A DNA stretch of 29,783 bases from an uncultured Oscillospiraceae bacterium. GTDB lineage: Bacteria; Bacillota; Clostridia; Oscillospirales; Oscillospiraceae. This document shows positions 23,214-29,783 of the stretch, piece by piece. Where the stretch lies: the NCBI GenBank assembly GCA_934636305.1, contig CAKUAM010000017.1:1-29783 (forward strand), written 5' to 3'. A program made the position numbers and the translations under genes. Below the pieces are notes generated by a model. It had not been told where the DNA came from. It saw nothing but the letters and a program-made list of their open reading frames with translations, and did no database searches. Numbering within the stretch: the first letter of the stretch is position 1; each line of letters begins with the position of its first letter.

Positions 23214-24086
23214 TCAGCGCAGCGCCTGCAGCGCGGCGATGAATGCCGGCGTGGTGCCGCAGCAGCCGCCAAGCAGACTTGCGCCGTCGTGCTGCAGCGC
23301 CTGCATATGATGGGCAAAGACGTCCGGCGACATGGTGTAGATGGCTTCGCCGGTGTCGGACATGACAGGCATTCCGGCGTTCGGCTTGGCAGCAATGGGC
23401 GTATCCGGTGCGGCCTGCCGCATCATGCGGATGACGCTGCCAATCTGATCCGGGCCGGAGGAGCAGTTGAGACCCACGGCGTCCGCGCCAAGGCTCGGCA
23501 GAAGCTCCGCTGCCTCCCCGGCGTTGCCGTCAAAATAGCATTTGCCGTCTGAATAGACAGACAGCGTACAGATAATGGCGGTATCGCACAGACTGCGGAT
23601 GGCCTCAATGGCGGCCATGCATTCCGTGACGCCCATCATGGTCTCCACGGCAAACAGATCCACCCCGCCCTCCAGGAGTGCCTGCGCCTGCTGACGATAG
23701 ATTTCCAGCAGCTGCGCGTAAGCCTCATCGTCACCGGGGATAACCGGTTTGCCGGTCGTGGTCATATCGCCCGCGACAAGTGCGCGGCCGCCGGCAGCTG
23801 CGCGGCTGAGCTGCGCGAGCTGAAGGTTGAAGGTGCGGACCTCCTCCTGCATTTCATAGTTGCGCAGAAGCTCCCGGTTGGCCCCGAAGGTCGGCGCGTA
23901 GACGATATCGCTGCCAGCGCGGAGATAGCTCTGCTGCAGCTCCGTGAGCACCTGCGGGTGGTCGAGCACCCAGCGCTCTGTGCACACGCCGACCGGCATG
24001 CCGGAGGCGCGGAGCATACTGCCGGTTGCGCCGTCAAGAAGATGCGTGCAGCCAGCGCACCATACGGAAAATTCCTGTGATGTCAT
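23214..24086 (-). CDS. Homocysteine S-methyltransferase family protein
   Basis: The 290-residue product matches the Hcy-binding TIM barrel shared by MmuM and the N-terminal domain of MetH. Zinc ligands are expected at Cys208 (GLNCSS) and Cys275-Cys276 (LGGCCGTTP); LDGATGSML (17-25) and APTFGANRELL (64-74) are also typical. It transfers a methyl group to homocysteine to give methionine; the donor may be S-methylmethionine or, with separate corrinoid domains, a methyl-corrinoid. No cobalamin-binding or folate domain is in this polypeptide, so a split MetH system is possible. The start at 24086 is supported by AAGGAG 5 nt upstream; the longer frame to 24116 lacks this. It lies 44 nt after sir2. 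Confidence 0.87.
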   Translation of the reverse strand: MTSQEFSVWCAGCTHLLDGATGSMLRASGMPVGVCTERWVLDHPQVLTELQQSYLRAGSDIVYAPTFGANRELLRNYEMQEEVRTFNLQLAQLSRAAAGGRALVAGDMTTTGKPVIPGDDEAYAQLLEIYRQQAQALLEGGVDLFAVETMMGVTECMAAIEAIRSLCDTAIICTLSVYSDGKCYFDGNAGEAAELLPSLGADAVGLNCSSGPDQIGSVIRMMRQAAPDTPIAAKPNAGMPVMSDTGEAIYTMSPDVFAHHMQALQHDGASLLGGCCGTTPAFIAALQALR

Positions 24087-24130
24087 AAAAACTCCTTTTG
24101 TGAAAAACGGTTCCAACTGCCCTGCGGGCG

Positions 24131-24850
24131 TCAGAGTGCGGAAAATACTGTGCCGATGGGGTCACGGAAAATCAGATTTGCATAGCCGTCGTACGGCGTT
24201 TCGTCGCGGTTGATGAGCACAAGCCGGCTGCCGCGGTAGTAGCGGATGAGCCCGGCTGCGGGGTAGACGGTCAGCGAGGTGCCGCCGACGATCAGAACTT
24301 CTGCCTCGGAAATGGCGCGCATAGCGCCTTCAAGGACTGACTGATCCAGACCTTCCTCATAGAGGATGACGTCCGGCTTGATCCGGCCGCCGCAGCTGCA
24401 ATGCGGAACGCCGCTGCAGTCACGGATATATTCCGGCGGATAGAACTTGCCGCACGTTTCGCAGTAATTGCGGTAAATGGAGCCGTGAAGCTCAAAAACA
24501 CGTTTGCTGCCGGCCTTCTGGTGCAGGCCGTCGATATTCTGCGTTACGATGGCACGGAGCTTGCCGGCCTGCTCCAGTTCGGCAAGCTTTTTGTGGGCGG
24601 CGTTTGGCGGATAGTCCAGCGGCAGCATCTTTTCCCGGTAGAATTTAAAAAAGTAGTCCGGGTTCTGATAGAAGAACGTGTGGCTCAGGATTATTTCCGG
24701 CGGATACTCGAATTTCTGATGGTACAGGCCATCGACACTGCGGAAATCCGGAATGCCCGATTCCGTGGAGACACCGGCGCCGCCAAAAAAGACAATGTTG
24801 TCACTTTCTGTAATCCAGGTTTTTAGGGTTTCGATCTCGGAATGCATCAT
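24131..24850 (-). CDS. Sir2 family NAD-dependent protein deacylase
   Basis: The 239-residue sirtuin removes acyl groups from lysine side chains using NAD. The NAD-binding GAGVSTESGIPDFRS is at 24-38, TQNIDGLHQKAG at 103-114, the catalytic His at 122 (ELHGS), zinc Cys at 130 and 133 with 151 and 153, and VGGTSLTVYPAAGL near the end. Clostridial homologues begin much like MMHSEIETLKTWITESDNIV, and GGAGG sits 6 nt before the ATG, so the start at 24850 is preferred even though it overlaps the end of trmD by 50 nt. Such a long overlap suggests strong translational coupling with tRNA modification genes. Deacetylase versus desuccinylase activity cannot be told reliably from this sequence. Confidence 0.93.
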   Translation of the reverse strand: MMHSEIETLKTWITESDNIVFFGGAGVSTESGIPDFRSVDGLYHQKFEYPPEIILSHTFFYQNPDYFFKFYREKMLPLDYPPNAAHKKLAELEQAGKLRAIVTQNIDGLHQKAGSKRVFELHGSIYRNYCETCGKFYPPEYIRDCSGVPHCSCGGRIKPDVILYEEGLDQSVLEGAMRAISEAEVLIVGGTSLTVYPAAGLIRYYRGSRLVLINRDETPYDGYANLIFRDPIGTVFSAL

Positions 24851-25592
24851 CCTCGGCCTCCAGTTCGGCGATAAATTTGCGTTCAGCCCGCGTTTTATAC
24901 GGGAATCGCAGCTTGTAAAACAGATCCGGCCTGCGGTGCAGCGTGCGCAGAATGGACTGCTTTTTCTGCCAGCGGGCCACCTTGGCGTGGTCACCGGACA
25001 AAAGTACCTCCGGCACAGGCAGCCCGTGCCACACATCGGGTCTGGAATACTGCGGGTATTCCAGCAGACCGGACCAGTGACTCTCGTCTGTGAAGCAGAC
25101 CTCGTCGCCGAGAACGCCGGGAATAAGCCGGGAAACGGCGTCGACAATGGCCATGGCCGGAATTTCTCCGCCGGTCAGCACGAAGTCCCCCATGGAGATT
25201 TCTTCATCAACGCATTCGTCGATGAAGCGCTGGTCGACGCCCTCATAATGGCCGCAGACGAAGATAAGCGATTCGTTGGCCTGCTGCAGCTGCCGGGCCT
25301 TGGCCTGATTGAAGCTTGGGCCGCAGGGGGAGAGAAAAATCGTGTGCACCGGCCCGCCGACCTCGTCGCAGACGGCGCACCAGCAGCGGTAGAGCGGGTC
25401 GCACTGCATGATGGCGCCGCGTCCGCCGCCGTAGGGATAGTCATCCACCTGGTTCTGCTTGTTTGCGGTATAGTCGCGGATCTGGTGTGTGTGGATTTCA
25501 ATGAGTCCTTTCTTCTGCGCACGGCCAAGAATGCTGGCGTTCATCATGGGCGCGACAGCCTCCGGGAACAGCGTCATAATATCAAAGCGCAT
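24801..25592 (-). CDS. trmD: tRNA (guanine(37)-N1)-methyltransferase TrmD
   Basis: TrmD makes m1G37 in tRNAs and so prevents +1 frameshifting. The 263-residue SPOUT protein shows the trefoil-knot elements LSPCGPSF (87-94), CGHYEGVDQR (113-122) and GDFVLTGGEIPAMAIVDAV (135-153), and SRLIPGVLG follows. The N-terminal MRFDIMTLFPE and the glycine loop YGGGRGAIMQCDP (54-66) are typical. The start lies 4 nt after the rimM stop. The 3' end overlaps sir2 by 50 nt. The last residues (ECEAEDDAFRDRNPKNLDYRK-like tail) are within that overlap. rplS, the common downstream partner, is absent here. Confidence 0.96.
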   Translation of the reverse strand: MRFDIMTLFPEAVAPMMNASILGRAQKKGLIEIHTHQIRDYTANKQNQVDDYPYGGGRGAIMQCDPLYRCWCAVCDEVGGPVHTIFLSPCGPSFNQAKARQLQQANESLIFVCGHYEGVDQRFIDECVDEEISMGDFVLTGGEIPAMAIVDAVSRLIPGVLGDEVCFTDESHWSGLLEYPQYSRPDVWHGLPVPEVLLSGDHAKVARWQKKQSILRTLHRRPDLFYKLRFPYKTRAERKFIAELEAEDDAFRDRNPKNLDYRK

Positions 25593-25596
25593 GGCG

Positions 25597-26079
25597 TTAC
25601 ATCCCTTCGATGAGGTGCACCCGGATGTAGCCGTCGGTCAGATTGCGCTCAAGAATAAACTCGGGGACGGACGGAATCAGATATTCCCGGTCGCCCTGCA
25701 CGACATAGACATCGTTGGACGGCATGGACAGCACCTCTGTCAGCGTTCCAAGCTTCGTATCCCCGTCATAGACCGGCAGACCAACCAGGTCGGCAATGAA
25801 TACGGTTCCCTCCGGCAGCGCCGCGTCGGCACGGTGAATGCAGACGATCTTATCACGCAGCGCACTTGCAGCCTCAACGGTATCCACCCCAGCGAGCTTC
25901 AGCAGGACGCAAGTTTTCTGTACGCGTGCCTTTTCTACGAAAAACGGCTGGGCGTCAATGTAGACGGTGTCAAACTGCAGCAGAAACTCCGGCGTGTCAG
26001 CCCAGGGCAGGAGCTTGAGCTCGCCGCGCACGCCGTGCGTGCTGACGATTTTTCCGGTTTGCAGATATTGCTGTTTCAT
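25597..26079 (-). CDS. rimM: Ribosome maturation factor RimM
   Basis: RimM helps assemble the head of the 30S subunit by binding S19. The 160-residue protein has the RimM N-terminal barrel (GKIVSTHGVRGELKLLPWAD, residues 9-28) and a C-terminal PRC-barrel (about 92-160; FIADLVGLPVYD, VLSMPSNDVYVVQG, YLIPSVPEFILE). GGAGG lies 9 nt before the ATG. It heads the minus-strand run and is divergent from trkA. rpsP and the KH-domain gene that usually precede rimM are not present, so a local promoter is needed. Confidence 0.95.
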   Translation of the reverse strand: MKQQYLQTGKIVSTHGVRGELKLLPWADTPEFLLQFDTVYIDAQPFFVEKARVQKTCVLLKLAGVDTVEAASALRDKIVCIHRADAALPEGTVFIADLVGLPVYDGDTKLGTLTEVLSMPSNDVYVVQGDREYLIPSVPEFILERNLTDGYIRVHLIEGM

Positions 26080-26116
26080 GAAAGCGTGCCTCCGAAAATA
26101 AAACAGATGTATTTAT

Positions 26117-26143
26117 GTTATAGTATATCTTTTTTTTATCCAA
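26117..26143 (-). promoter_or_regulatory. Candidate promoter for rimM-trmD
   Basis: On the minus strand TTGGAT (26143-26138), a 15-nt spacer containing eight A and TATAAC (26122-26117) lie about 40 nt before the rimM start. The spacing is short of ideal; an overlapping TATACT could also act as -10. Confidence 0.42.
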
Positions 26144-26200
26144 CGCACAAGAGGCAAAACACCAGCGTGCGGCCTGAACGCGGCCTTAACCCGCGACAGG

Positions 26201-26229
26201 TTGCAAAACTGCGAAAAGCGTGGTACAAT
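26201..26229 (+). promoter_or_regulatory. Promoter for trkA-trkH
   Basis: TTGCAA (26201-26206), a 17-nt spacer and TACAAT (26224-26229) stand 44 nt before the GTG start of trkA. It also rules out upstream in-frame start codons around 26220, which lie inside the promoter. Confidence 0.78.
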
Positions 26230-26273
26230 CAGCAGCAAATGAGACAATCAGAGGCGGAAAAGGAGCTGATATC

Positions 26274-27659
26274 GTGCGGATCGTGATCGTAGGCGACGGA
26301 AAGATCGGCAGTGCGCTGGCCGAGCAGCTTTCGCGCGAGGGACATGAAATTACCATCGTTGACCGCAGCGGGACGCCGCTGCAGCGGACGGTAGAGGATC
26401 TGGATATTCTGAGTGTGGAGGGGAACGGCGCTACGTTTGCCACGCAGATGGAGGCAGGCGTCGACGAGGCGGATCTTGTGATTGCGGTCACGGCGCAGGA
26501 TGAGCTCAATTTGCTGTGCTGCCTGATCGCGAAGAAGATTGGCGCGAAGCATACCATTGCGCGTGTGCGGAACCCGGAGTATGTGGGAGAGCTGCCGATA
26601 ATCTCGGAGGATCTGGGGCTGAGCCTGTCTGTGAACCCGGAGCTGATCTGTGCCAACGAAATGGCGCGCACGCTGCGCACGCCGTCGGCCATCAAGACCG
26701 ACACGTTCTTTGGCGGCAAGGTGGAGCTGCTGAAGTTCCAGTTGCCGTCTGATTCGCCGCTTGCGGGCAAAATGCTCATGGAGCTGCCGTCCATTACAAA
26801 GGCAAAGGTGCTGGTCTGCGCGGTCGAGCGCGGCGAGCAGGAGATTCATATCCCCTCCGGACAGTTCCGCCTGCAGGCGGGCGACCGGATTTCCTTTGTT
26901 TCGTCCTGCGCCGGTGCGCAGCAGTTTTTCCGGCAGATGAGGCTGGCTGCCGGACGCGTGCGCAGCGTGATGCTCATCGGCGGCGGCCGCATTGCCTATT
27001 ATCTGGCCCGGCAGCTGCTGGAGGCGGGACTGAGCGTGAAGATTCTGGAGTCGGACAGCGCGCGCTGCGAGGAGCTGTCGGTATCGCTGCCGAAGGCAGA
27101 GATTCTCTGCGGGGACGGCACAAACGAGGCATTTTTGCGCGAATGCGGCATTGAAACGACAGATGCGGTGGCTGCACTGACCGGTATTGACGAGGAGAAT
27201 GTCCTCATCGGCATGTATGTCCGCAGGACGTGGCCGAAGATCAAGGTCGTGACCAAGGTCAACCACAGCTCGTTCCAGACCATTATCAACAGCATGGATC
27301 TCGGTAGTGTGTTCAATCCGCGCAACTCCGCATCGAACCTCATCTGCCGCTATGTGCGCGCCATGCAGAACTCCGAGGGCTCGTCACAGATTGAGACGCT
27401 CTATAAGCTTGTCGGCGGCAAGGCGGAGGCACTGGAATTTCGCGCGGCGGAGTCTTCCGCTATCTGCGGGATTCCGCTGCAGCAGCTGCAGCTGCGCGAT
27501 AATCTGCTGATCGGCTGCATTGGCCGCGGCGGAAAGATTCTGATTCCAAGCGGCCAGGACACCATTGAGCCGGGTGACAGCGTGATTGTCGTGACCTGCA
27601 GCGCCGGCCTGAGCAAGCTGGAGGATATTCTGAGCAGCAGAGGAAACGCGCATGAATAA
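26274..27659 (+). CDS. trkA: Trk potassium uptake regulatory protein TrkA
   Basis: TrkA is the cytoplasmic NAD(H)/ATP-binding gating subunit of a Trk/Ktr potassium channel. The 461-residue protein is a tandem duplication: Rossmann RCK domain 1 (IVIVGDGKIGSALAEQL, GxGxxG at 7-12) with a TrkA-C domain, then Rossmann 2 (VMLIGGGRIAYYLARQL, 236-241) and a second TrkA-C domain (about 375-455). The start is GTG at 26274, chosen because AAAAGGAG ends 8 nt before it and RIVIVGDG is the normal N-terminus. The stop overlaps trkH by 8 nt. Confidence 0.95.
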   Translation: MRIVIVGDGKIGSALAEQLSREGHEITIVDRSGTPLQRTVEDLDILSVEGNGATFATQMEAGVDEADLVIAVTAQDELNLLCCLIAKKIGAKHTIARVRNPEYVGELPIISEDLGLSLSVNPELICANEMARTLRTPSAIKTDTFFGGKVELLKFQLPSDSPLAGKMLMELPSITKAKVLVCAVERGEQEIHIPSGQFRLQAGDRISFVSSCAGAQQFFRQMRLAAGRVRSVMLIGGGRIAYYLARQLLEAGLSVKILESDSARCEELSVSLPKAEILCGDGTNEAFLRECGIETTDAVAALTGIDEENVLIGMYVRRTWPKIKVVTKVNHSSFQTIINSMDLGSVFNPRNSASNLICRYVRAMQNSEGSSQIETLYKLVGGKAEALEFRAAESSAICGIPLQQLQLRDNLLIGCIGRGGKILIPSGQDTIEPGDSVIVVTCSAGLSKLEDILSSRGNAHE

Positions 27660-29097
27660 GCGGATGATCGGATATGTGCTGGGGGTGGTTCTGCTCATTG
27701 AGGCGGCGCTTATGCTGCCGCCGATGGTGGTGGCGCTGCTGTACGGGGAGCGGAACGGCCTGTATTTTCTCTGGACGCTGCTTGGCGCGGCGGCGGTGGG
27801 CGGTGTGGCTGTCCGGCTGACAAGACACCGGCACAGCGCAATTTACGCGCGTGAGGGCCTCGTATGTGTGGCGCTGAGCTGGATCGTGCTGTCGCTTGTC
27901 GGTGCGCTGCCGTTTTCCCTTTCCGGGCAGATCCCGTCGTATCTGGATGCGGTATTTGAGACGATTTCCGGCTTCACAACAACGGGATCGAGCATCCTGC
28001 GCGAGGTGGAGGCGCTGGATCAATGCATGCTGTTCTGGCGGAGCTTTTCACACTGGATCGGCGGCATGGGCATCCTGGTTTTTATGCTGGCGATTGTGCG
28101 GCTGGACGGCGGGCAGGCGATTCATCTGCTGCGCGCGGAGAGCCCGGGGCCGACGGTTTCCAAGATGGTGCCGCGTATGGCGGATTCCTCCAAGATTCTG
28201 TATGGTATCTATTTTGGCCTGACAGTGCTGCAGATTATATTCTATCTGGCAGGCGGCGAGCCGCTGTTTGATTCGCTCTGCAACGCGTTTGCCACGGCAG
28301 GTACGGGCGGTTTTTCGATCCGCAATACGTCCTTTGCCTCTTACAGCGCCTATACGCAGACGGTGACGGCAGTGTTTATGGCACTGTTCGGCGTCAACTT
28401 CTCCATTTACTTTTTCCTGCTGCGCAAAAAGTTTGATCTGGTGTACAAAAATACGGAGCTGCGCTGGTATGTGTGTATCATTGCCGGCTCGATTCTGCTG
28501 ATTACCTGCAACATCCTGAAGCTCTATGGCGGCGATATCGGCTATGCGCTGCACCATGCGGCGTTTACGGTTTCGTCCGTGATTACGACGACGGGGTTCG
28601 GCACGGAGGATTTTCACCAGTGGCCGGAGTTTTCCCGCGTGATCCTGGTGCTTCTGATGATGATTGGTGCCTGCGCGGGGTCGACGGGCGGCGGCCTCAA
28701 GGTGTCGCGTCTGGTGATTCTGATGCGTGCAGCCAAGGCGGAGCTGCGGAAGATCTCCCACCCGCATACCGTTAAGGTTATCAAAATGGACGGAAAGCCC
28801 GTCGGCAGCGAGACGGTGCGCGCAGTCAGTGCATATTTTATATTATATATTCTGATTGTTGCAATCTCTGTGCTGTTTGTTGCACTTGACGGCTACGACG
28901 GCTCGACTACGCTTACGGCTGTTCTTGCAACCTTCAATAATATCGGCCCCGGCCTTGGAATCTGCGGCCCGGCGGGAAGCTTTGCATTCTTCTCGCCGCT
29001 GACAAAGGTTGTTTTGTGCCTGGATATGCTGCTGGGACGGCTGGAGCTGTACCCGGTGCTGGTGCTGCTGACGCCGGGGACCTGGCGGCGGAAGTAA
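27652..29097 (+). CDS. trkH: Trk potassium uptake membrane subunit TrkH
   Basis: TrkH is the potassium-translocating membrane subunit. The 481-residue protein has the four-repeat MPM architecture with selectivity-filter segments SGFTTTGSS (106-114), ATAGTGGFS (214-222), SSVITTTGFG (308-317) and FNNIGPGLG (428-436), and many hydrophobic spans. SFSHWIGGMGILVF and IGACAGSTGGGLKVSRLVIL are strongly conserved in TrkH/KtrB. It overlaps trkA by 8 nt, so subunits are made together. The first helix starts almost at the N-terminus, without a signal peptide. No separate terminator with a good T-run follows; the dyad at 29179-29206 may serve. Confidence 0.95.
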   Translation: MNKRMIGYVLGVVLLIEAALMLPPMVVALLYGERNGLYFLWTLLGAAAVGGVAVRLTRHRHSAIYAREGLVCVALSWIVLSLVGALPFSLSGQIPSYLDAVFETISGFTTTGSSILREVEALDQCMLFWRSFSHWIGGMGILVFMLAIVRLDGGQAIHLLRAESPGPTVSKMVPRMADSSKILYGIYFGLTVLQIIFYLAGGEPLFDSLCNAFATAGTGGFSIRNTSFASYSAYTQTVTAVFMALFGVNFSIYFFLLRKKFDLVYKNTELRWYVCIIAGSILLITCNILKLYGGDIGYALHHAAFTVSSVITTTGFGTEDFHQWPEFSRVILVLLMMIGACAGSTGGGLKVSRLVILMRAAKAELRKISHPHTVKVIKMDGKPVGSETVRAVSAYFILYILIVAISVLFVALDGYDGSTTLTAVLATFNNIGPGLGICGPAGSFAFFSPLTKVVLCLDMLLGRLELYPVLVLLTPGTWRRK

Positions 29098-29178
29098 GTG
29101 GGGCGGAGCGGGATCGGAGTTTGGCAAAATGCCGAAATTGGGCGCAAAAGTTCTGCAGGTTTGAACAAAAAATATCGA

Positions 29179-29206
29179 AAATCCCCCTTGACACCAAGGG
29201 GGATTT
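29179..29206. other. 12-bp dyad overlapping the rpsJ promoter
   Basis: Arms 29179-29190 and 29195-29206 are perfect complements with a 4-nt loop. The dyad includes the TTGACA -35 box. As RNA from trkH it would form a strong hairpin with weak T-rich flank, so it may terminate trkH; as DNA it could be an operator over the S10 promoter. Confidence 0.6.
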
Positions 29207-29216
29207 GTTATATTAT
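29188..29216 (+). promoter_or_regulatory. Strong promoter for the rpsJ (S10) operon
   Basis: A perfect TTGACA (29188-29193), a 17-nt spacer and TATTAT (29211-29216, five of six) predict a start near 29222. This is the best -35 in the window and suits a ribosomal protein operon. Confidence 0.82.
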
Positions 29217-29236
29217 ATATGAGCGCGCGTGAAGGA

Positions 29237-29362
29237 ATGCAACGCAACCACGCGTGTCACTGCGATGATGCAGGAGATTGCGTCCTGGACGGTAACTTCT
29301 GCGGAGTATGTCCGGTCATCGGGCGGCTGAGGATCACGATACAGCGTATATCGCTGCAGTGA
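29237..29362 (+). CDS. Candidate 41-residue Cys-rich leader ORF (doubtful)
   Basis: An ATG at 29237 opens a 41-codon frame with five Cys in its first 25 residues (NHACHCDDAG, DGNFCGVCP) that stops at 29360-29362, three bases before the terminator stem. A GAAGGA directly abuts the ATG, too close for a normal ribosome binding site. It could be a leader peptide but may well be chance within structured RNA. Confidence 0.15.
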   Translation: MQRNHACHCDDAGDCVLDGNFCGVCPVIGRLRITIQRISLQ

Positions 29363-29364
29363 GC

Positions 29365-29390
29365 AAGGCCGACAACGTCGGTCTTTTTTT
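29365..29390 (+). terminator. Intrinsic terminator/attenuator in the rpsJ leader
   Basis: A 9-bp stem (29365-29373 with 29377-29385, one G-U pair) and a 3-nt loop precede and merge with seven T at 29384-29390. It stands 101 nt before the rpsJ ATG with no good second promoter between, so it must be read through or antiterminated for rpsJ expression from the strong promoter. Confidence 0.75.
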
Positions 29391-29491
29391 CATGGTGCGG
29401 AGTGATACGCACGGCTTAGCGTATTGTGAAACTCGACCGTACCCAGAGATCAAGAAACAACTGAGTACGACAATTCAAGGAGGAAAAACAC

Positions 29492-29783
29492 ATGGCAAAT
29501 CAGGAAATGATCAGAATCCGCCTCAAGGCTTATGATCATCAGCTCATCGACGCGAGCGCAGAGAAGATTGTTGAAACGGCAAAGCGCAATGGCGCTTCCG
29601 TCTCCGGCCCGATCCCGCTGCCCACGAAGAAAGAGGTCGTTACCATCCTTCGCGCTGTTCACAAGTACAAGGATTCCCGTGAGCAGTTTGAACGCAGAAC
29701 CCATAAGAGACTGATCGATATTCTCAACCCCAACCAGAAGACTGTGGAAGCTCTCATGAGCCTCGACCTTCCCGCTGGCGTTG
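29492..29783 (+). CDS. rpsJ: 30S ribosomal protein S10 (partial, 3' end outside the window)
   Basis: S10 is a component of the 30S head and, as NusE, a factor in antitermination. The first 97 residues are visible: [40 protein letters not shown], and the S10 signature around [19 protein letters not shown]. Only the last few residues (normal length about 102-105) are missing. AAGGAGG at 29477-29483 is ideally placed. It is normally the first gene of the S10 operon (rpsJ-rplC-rplD-...), which should continue to the right. The codon usage is typical of a highly expressed gene. Confidence 0.97.
   Translation, partial: MANQEMIRIRLKAYDHQLIDASAEKIVETAKRNGASVSGPIPLPTKKEVVTILRAVHKYKDSREQFERRTHKRLIDILNPNQKTVEALMSLDLPAGV

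Larger units (their letters stand above)
29222..29391 (+). ncRNA. Structured leader RNA upstream of rpsJ
   Basis: About 170 nt between the promoter and a terminator can fold into several helices: a GC-rich hairpin 29223-29230 with 29250-29257 (two G-U), a closing helix TCACTGC/GCAGTGA (29257-29263 with 29356-29362), an arm 29285-29290 with 29310-29315 enclosing a hairpin 29295-29299/29303-29307, and a hairpin near 29341-29355 (CAGCG/CGCTG). The first and closing helices share base 29257. The layout is that of a transcription-attenuation leader, possibly for feedback by a ribosomal protein encoded in the operon. It could instead be a free small RNA. Confidence 0.5.

Noticed and set aside
24851-25147. 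Upstream extension of the sirtuin frame inside trmD
   Set aside because: No sirtuin similarity and no ribosome binding site; it is the trmD shadow frame.
26220-26273. Upstream start codon for trkA at 26220
   Set aside because: It lies within the predicted promoter, between the -35 and -10 boxes, and adds residues unlike any TrkA N-terminus.
1-29783. CRISPR arrays, tRNA or rRNA genes, prophage or toxin-antitoxin modules
   Set aside because: Read for direct-repeat/spacer patterns, cloverleaf T-loops and phage or toxin families on both strands; none supported.

Overview
The window looks like chromosomal DNA of a moderately GC-rich Gram-positive anaerobe, most likely a gut-type Clostridia/Oscillospiraceae member. 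The reasons are strong AGGAGG-type ribosome binding sites, three lipobox lipoproteins, ammonia-type AsnA next to AsnS, a YgeY-YgeW-carbamate kinase block, a YgiQ radical-SAM protein and the DUF4349 and tandem-OB SSB-like families. The species is inferred, not proven. Genes are tightly packed. I see no CRISPR array, tRNA, rRNA or complete insertion sequence.

Left part, plus strand (1-10312). The 3' end of a YgeY-type hydrolase is followed by ygeW and a carbamate kinase, probably the end of an anaerobic purine/ureide degradation cluster that makes ATP from carbamoyl phosphate. Next come asnA-asnS, which make asparagine and charge its tRNA, with their own promoter and terminator. A complete branched-chain/polar amino acid ABC importer livKHMGF follows. 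Its livK-livH gap holds tandem hairpins that probably lower expression of the distal genes.

Convergent spacer (10313-10771). It holds a 142-bp MITE-like element with imperfect terminal inverted repeats that supplies a strong terminator behind livF, plus hairpins at the 3' side of pgi.

Minus strand (10772-18331). An operon-like run fkbM-type methyltransferase > amidohydrolase > ROK glucokinase > pgi (gaps 15, 19 and 36 nt) is followed by a zinc/manganese importer read znuA > znuC > znuB with ATGA overlaps, and an unusual amidase with an SH3 domain. A lone plus-strand DEDDh exonuclease with a zinc-ribbon tail lies at 18448-19431.

Minus strand (19496-26079). A possible seven-gene run rimM > trmD > sir2 > homocysteine methyltransferase > ygiQ > tandem-OB SSB-like protein > DUF4349 lipoprotein. 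trmD and sir2 overlap by 50 nt, and the SSB-like gene has a hairpin that covers its ribosome binding site.

Right part, plus strand (26274-29783). trkA-trkH potassium uptake, then a strong promoter embedded in a dyad, a structured leader of about 170 nt ending in an intrinsic terminator, and the start of rpsJ, the first gene of the S10 ribosomal protein operon. The leader/attenuator is the best candidate here for undescribed regulation.
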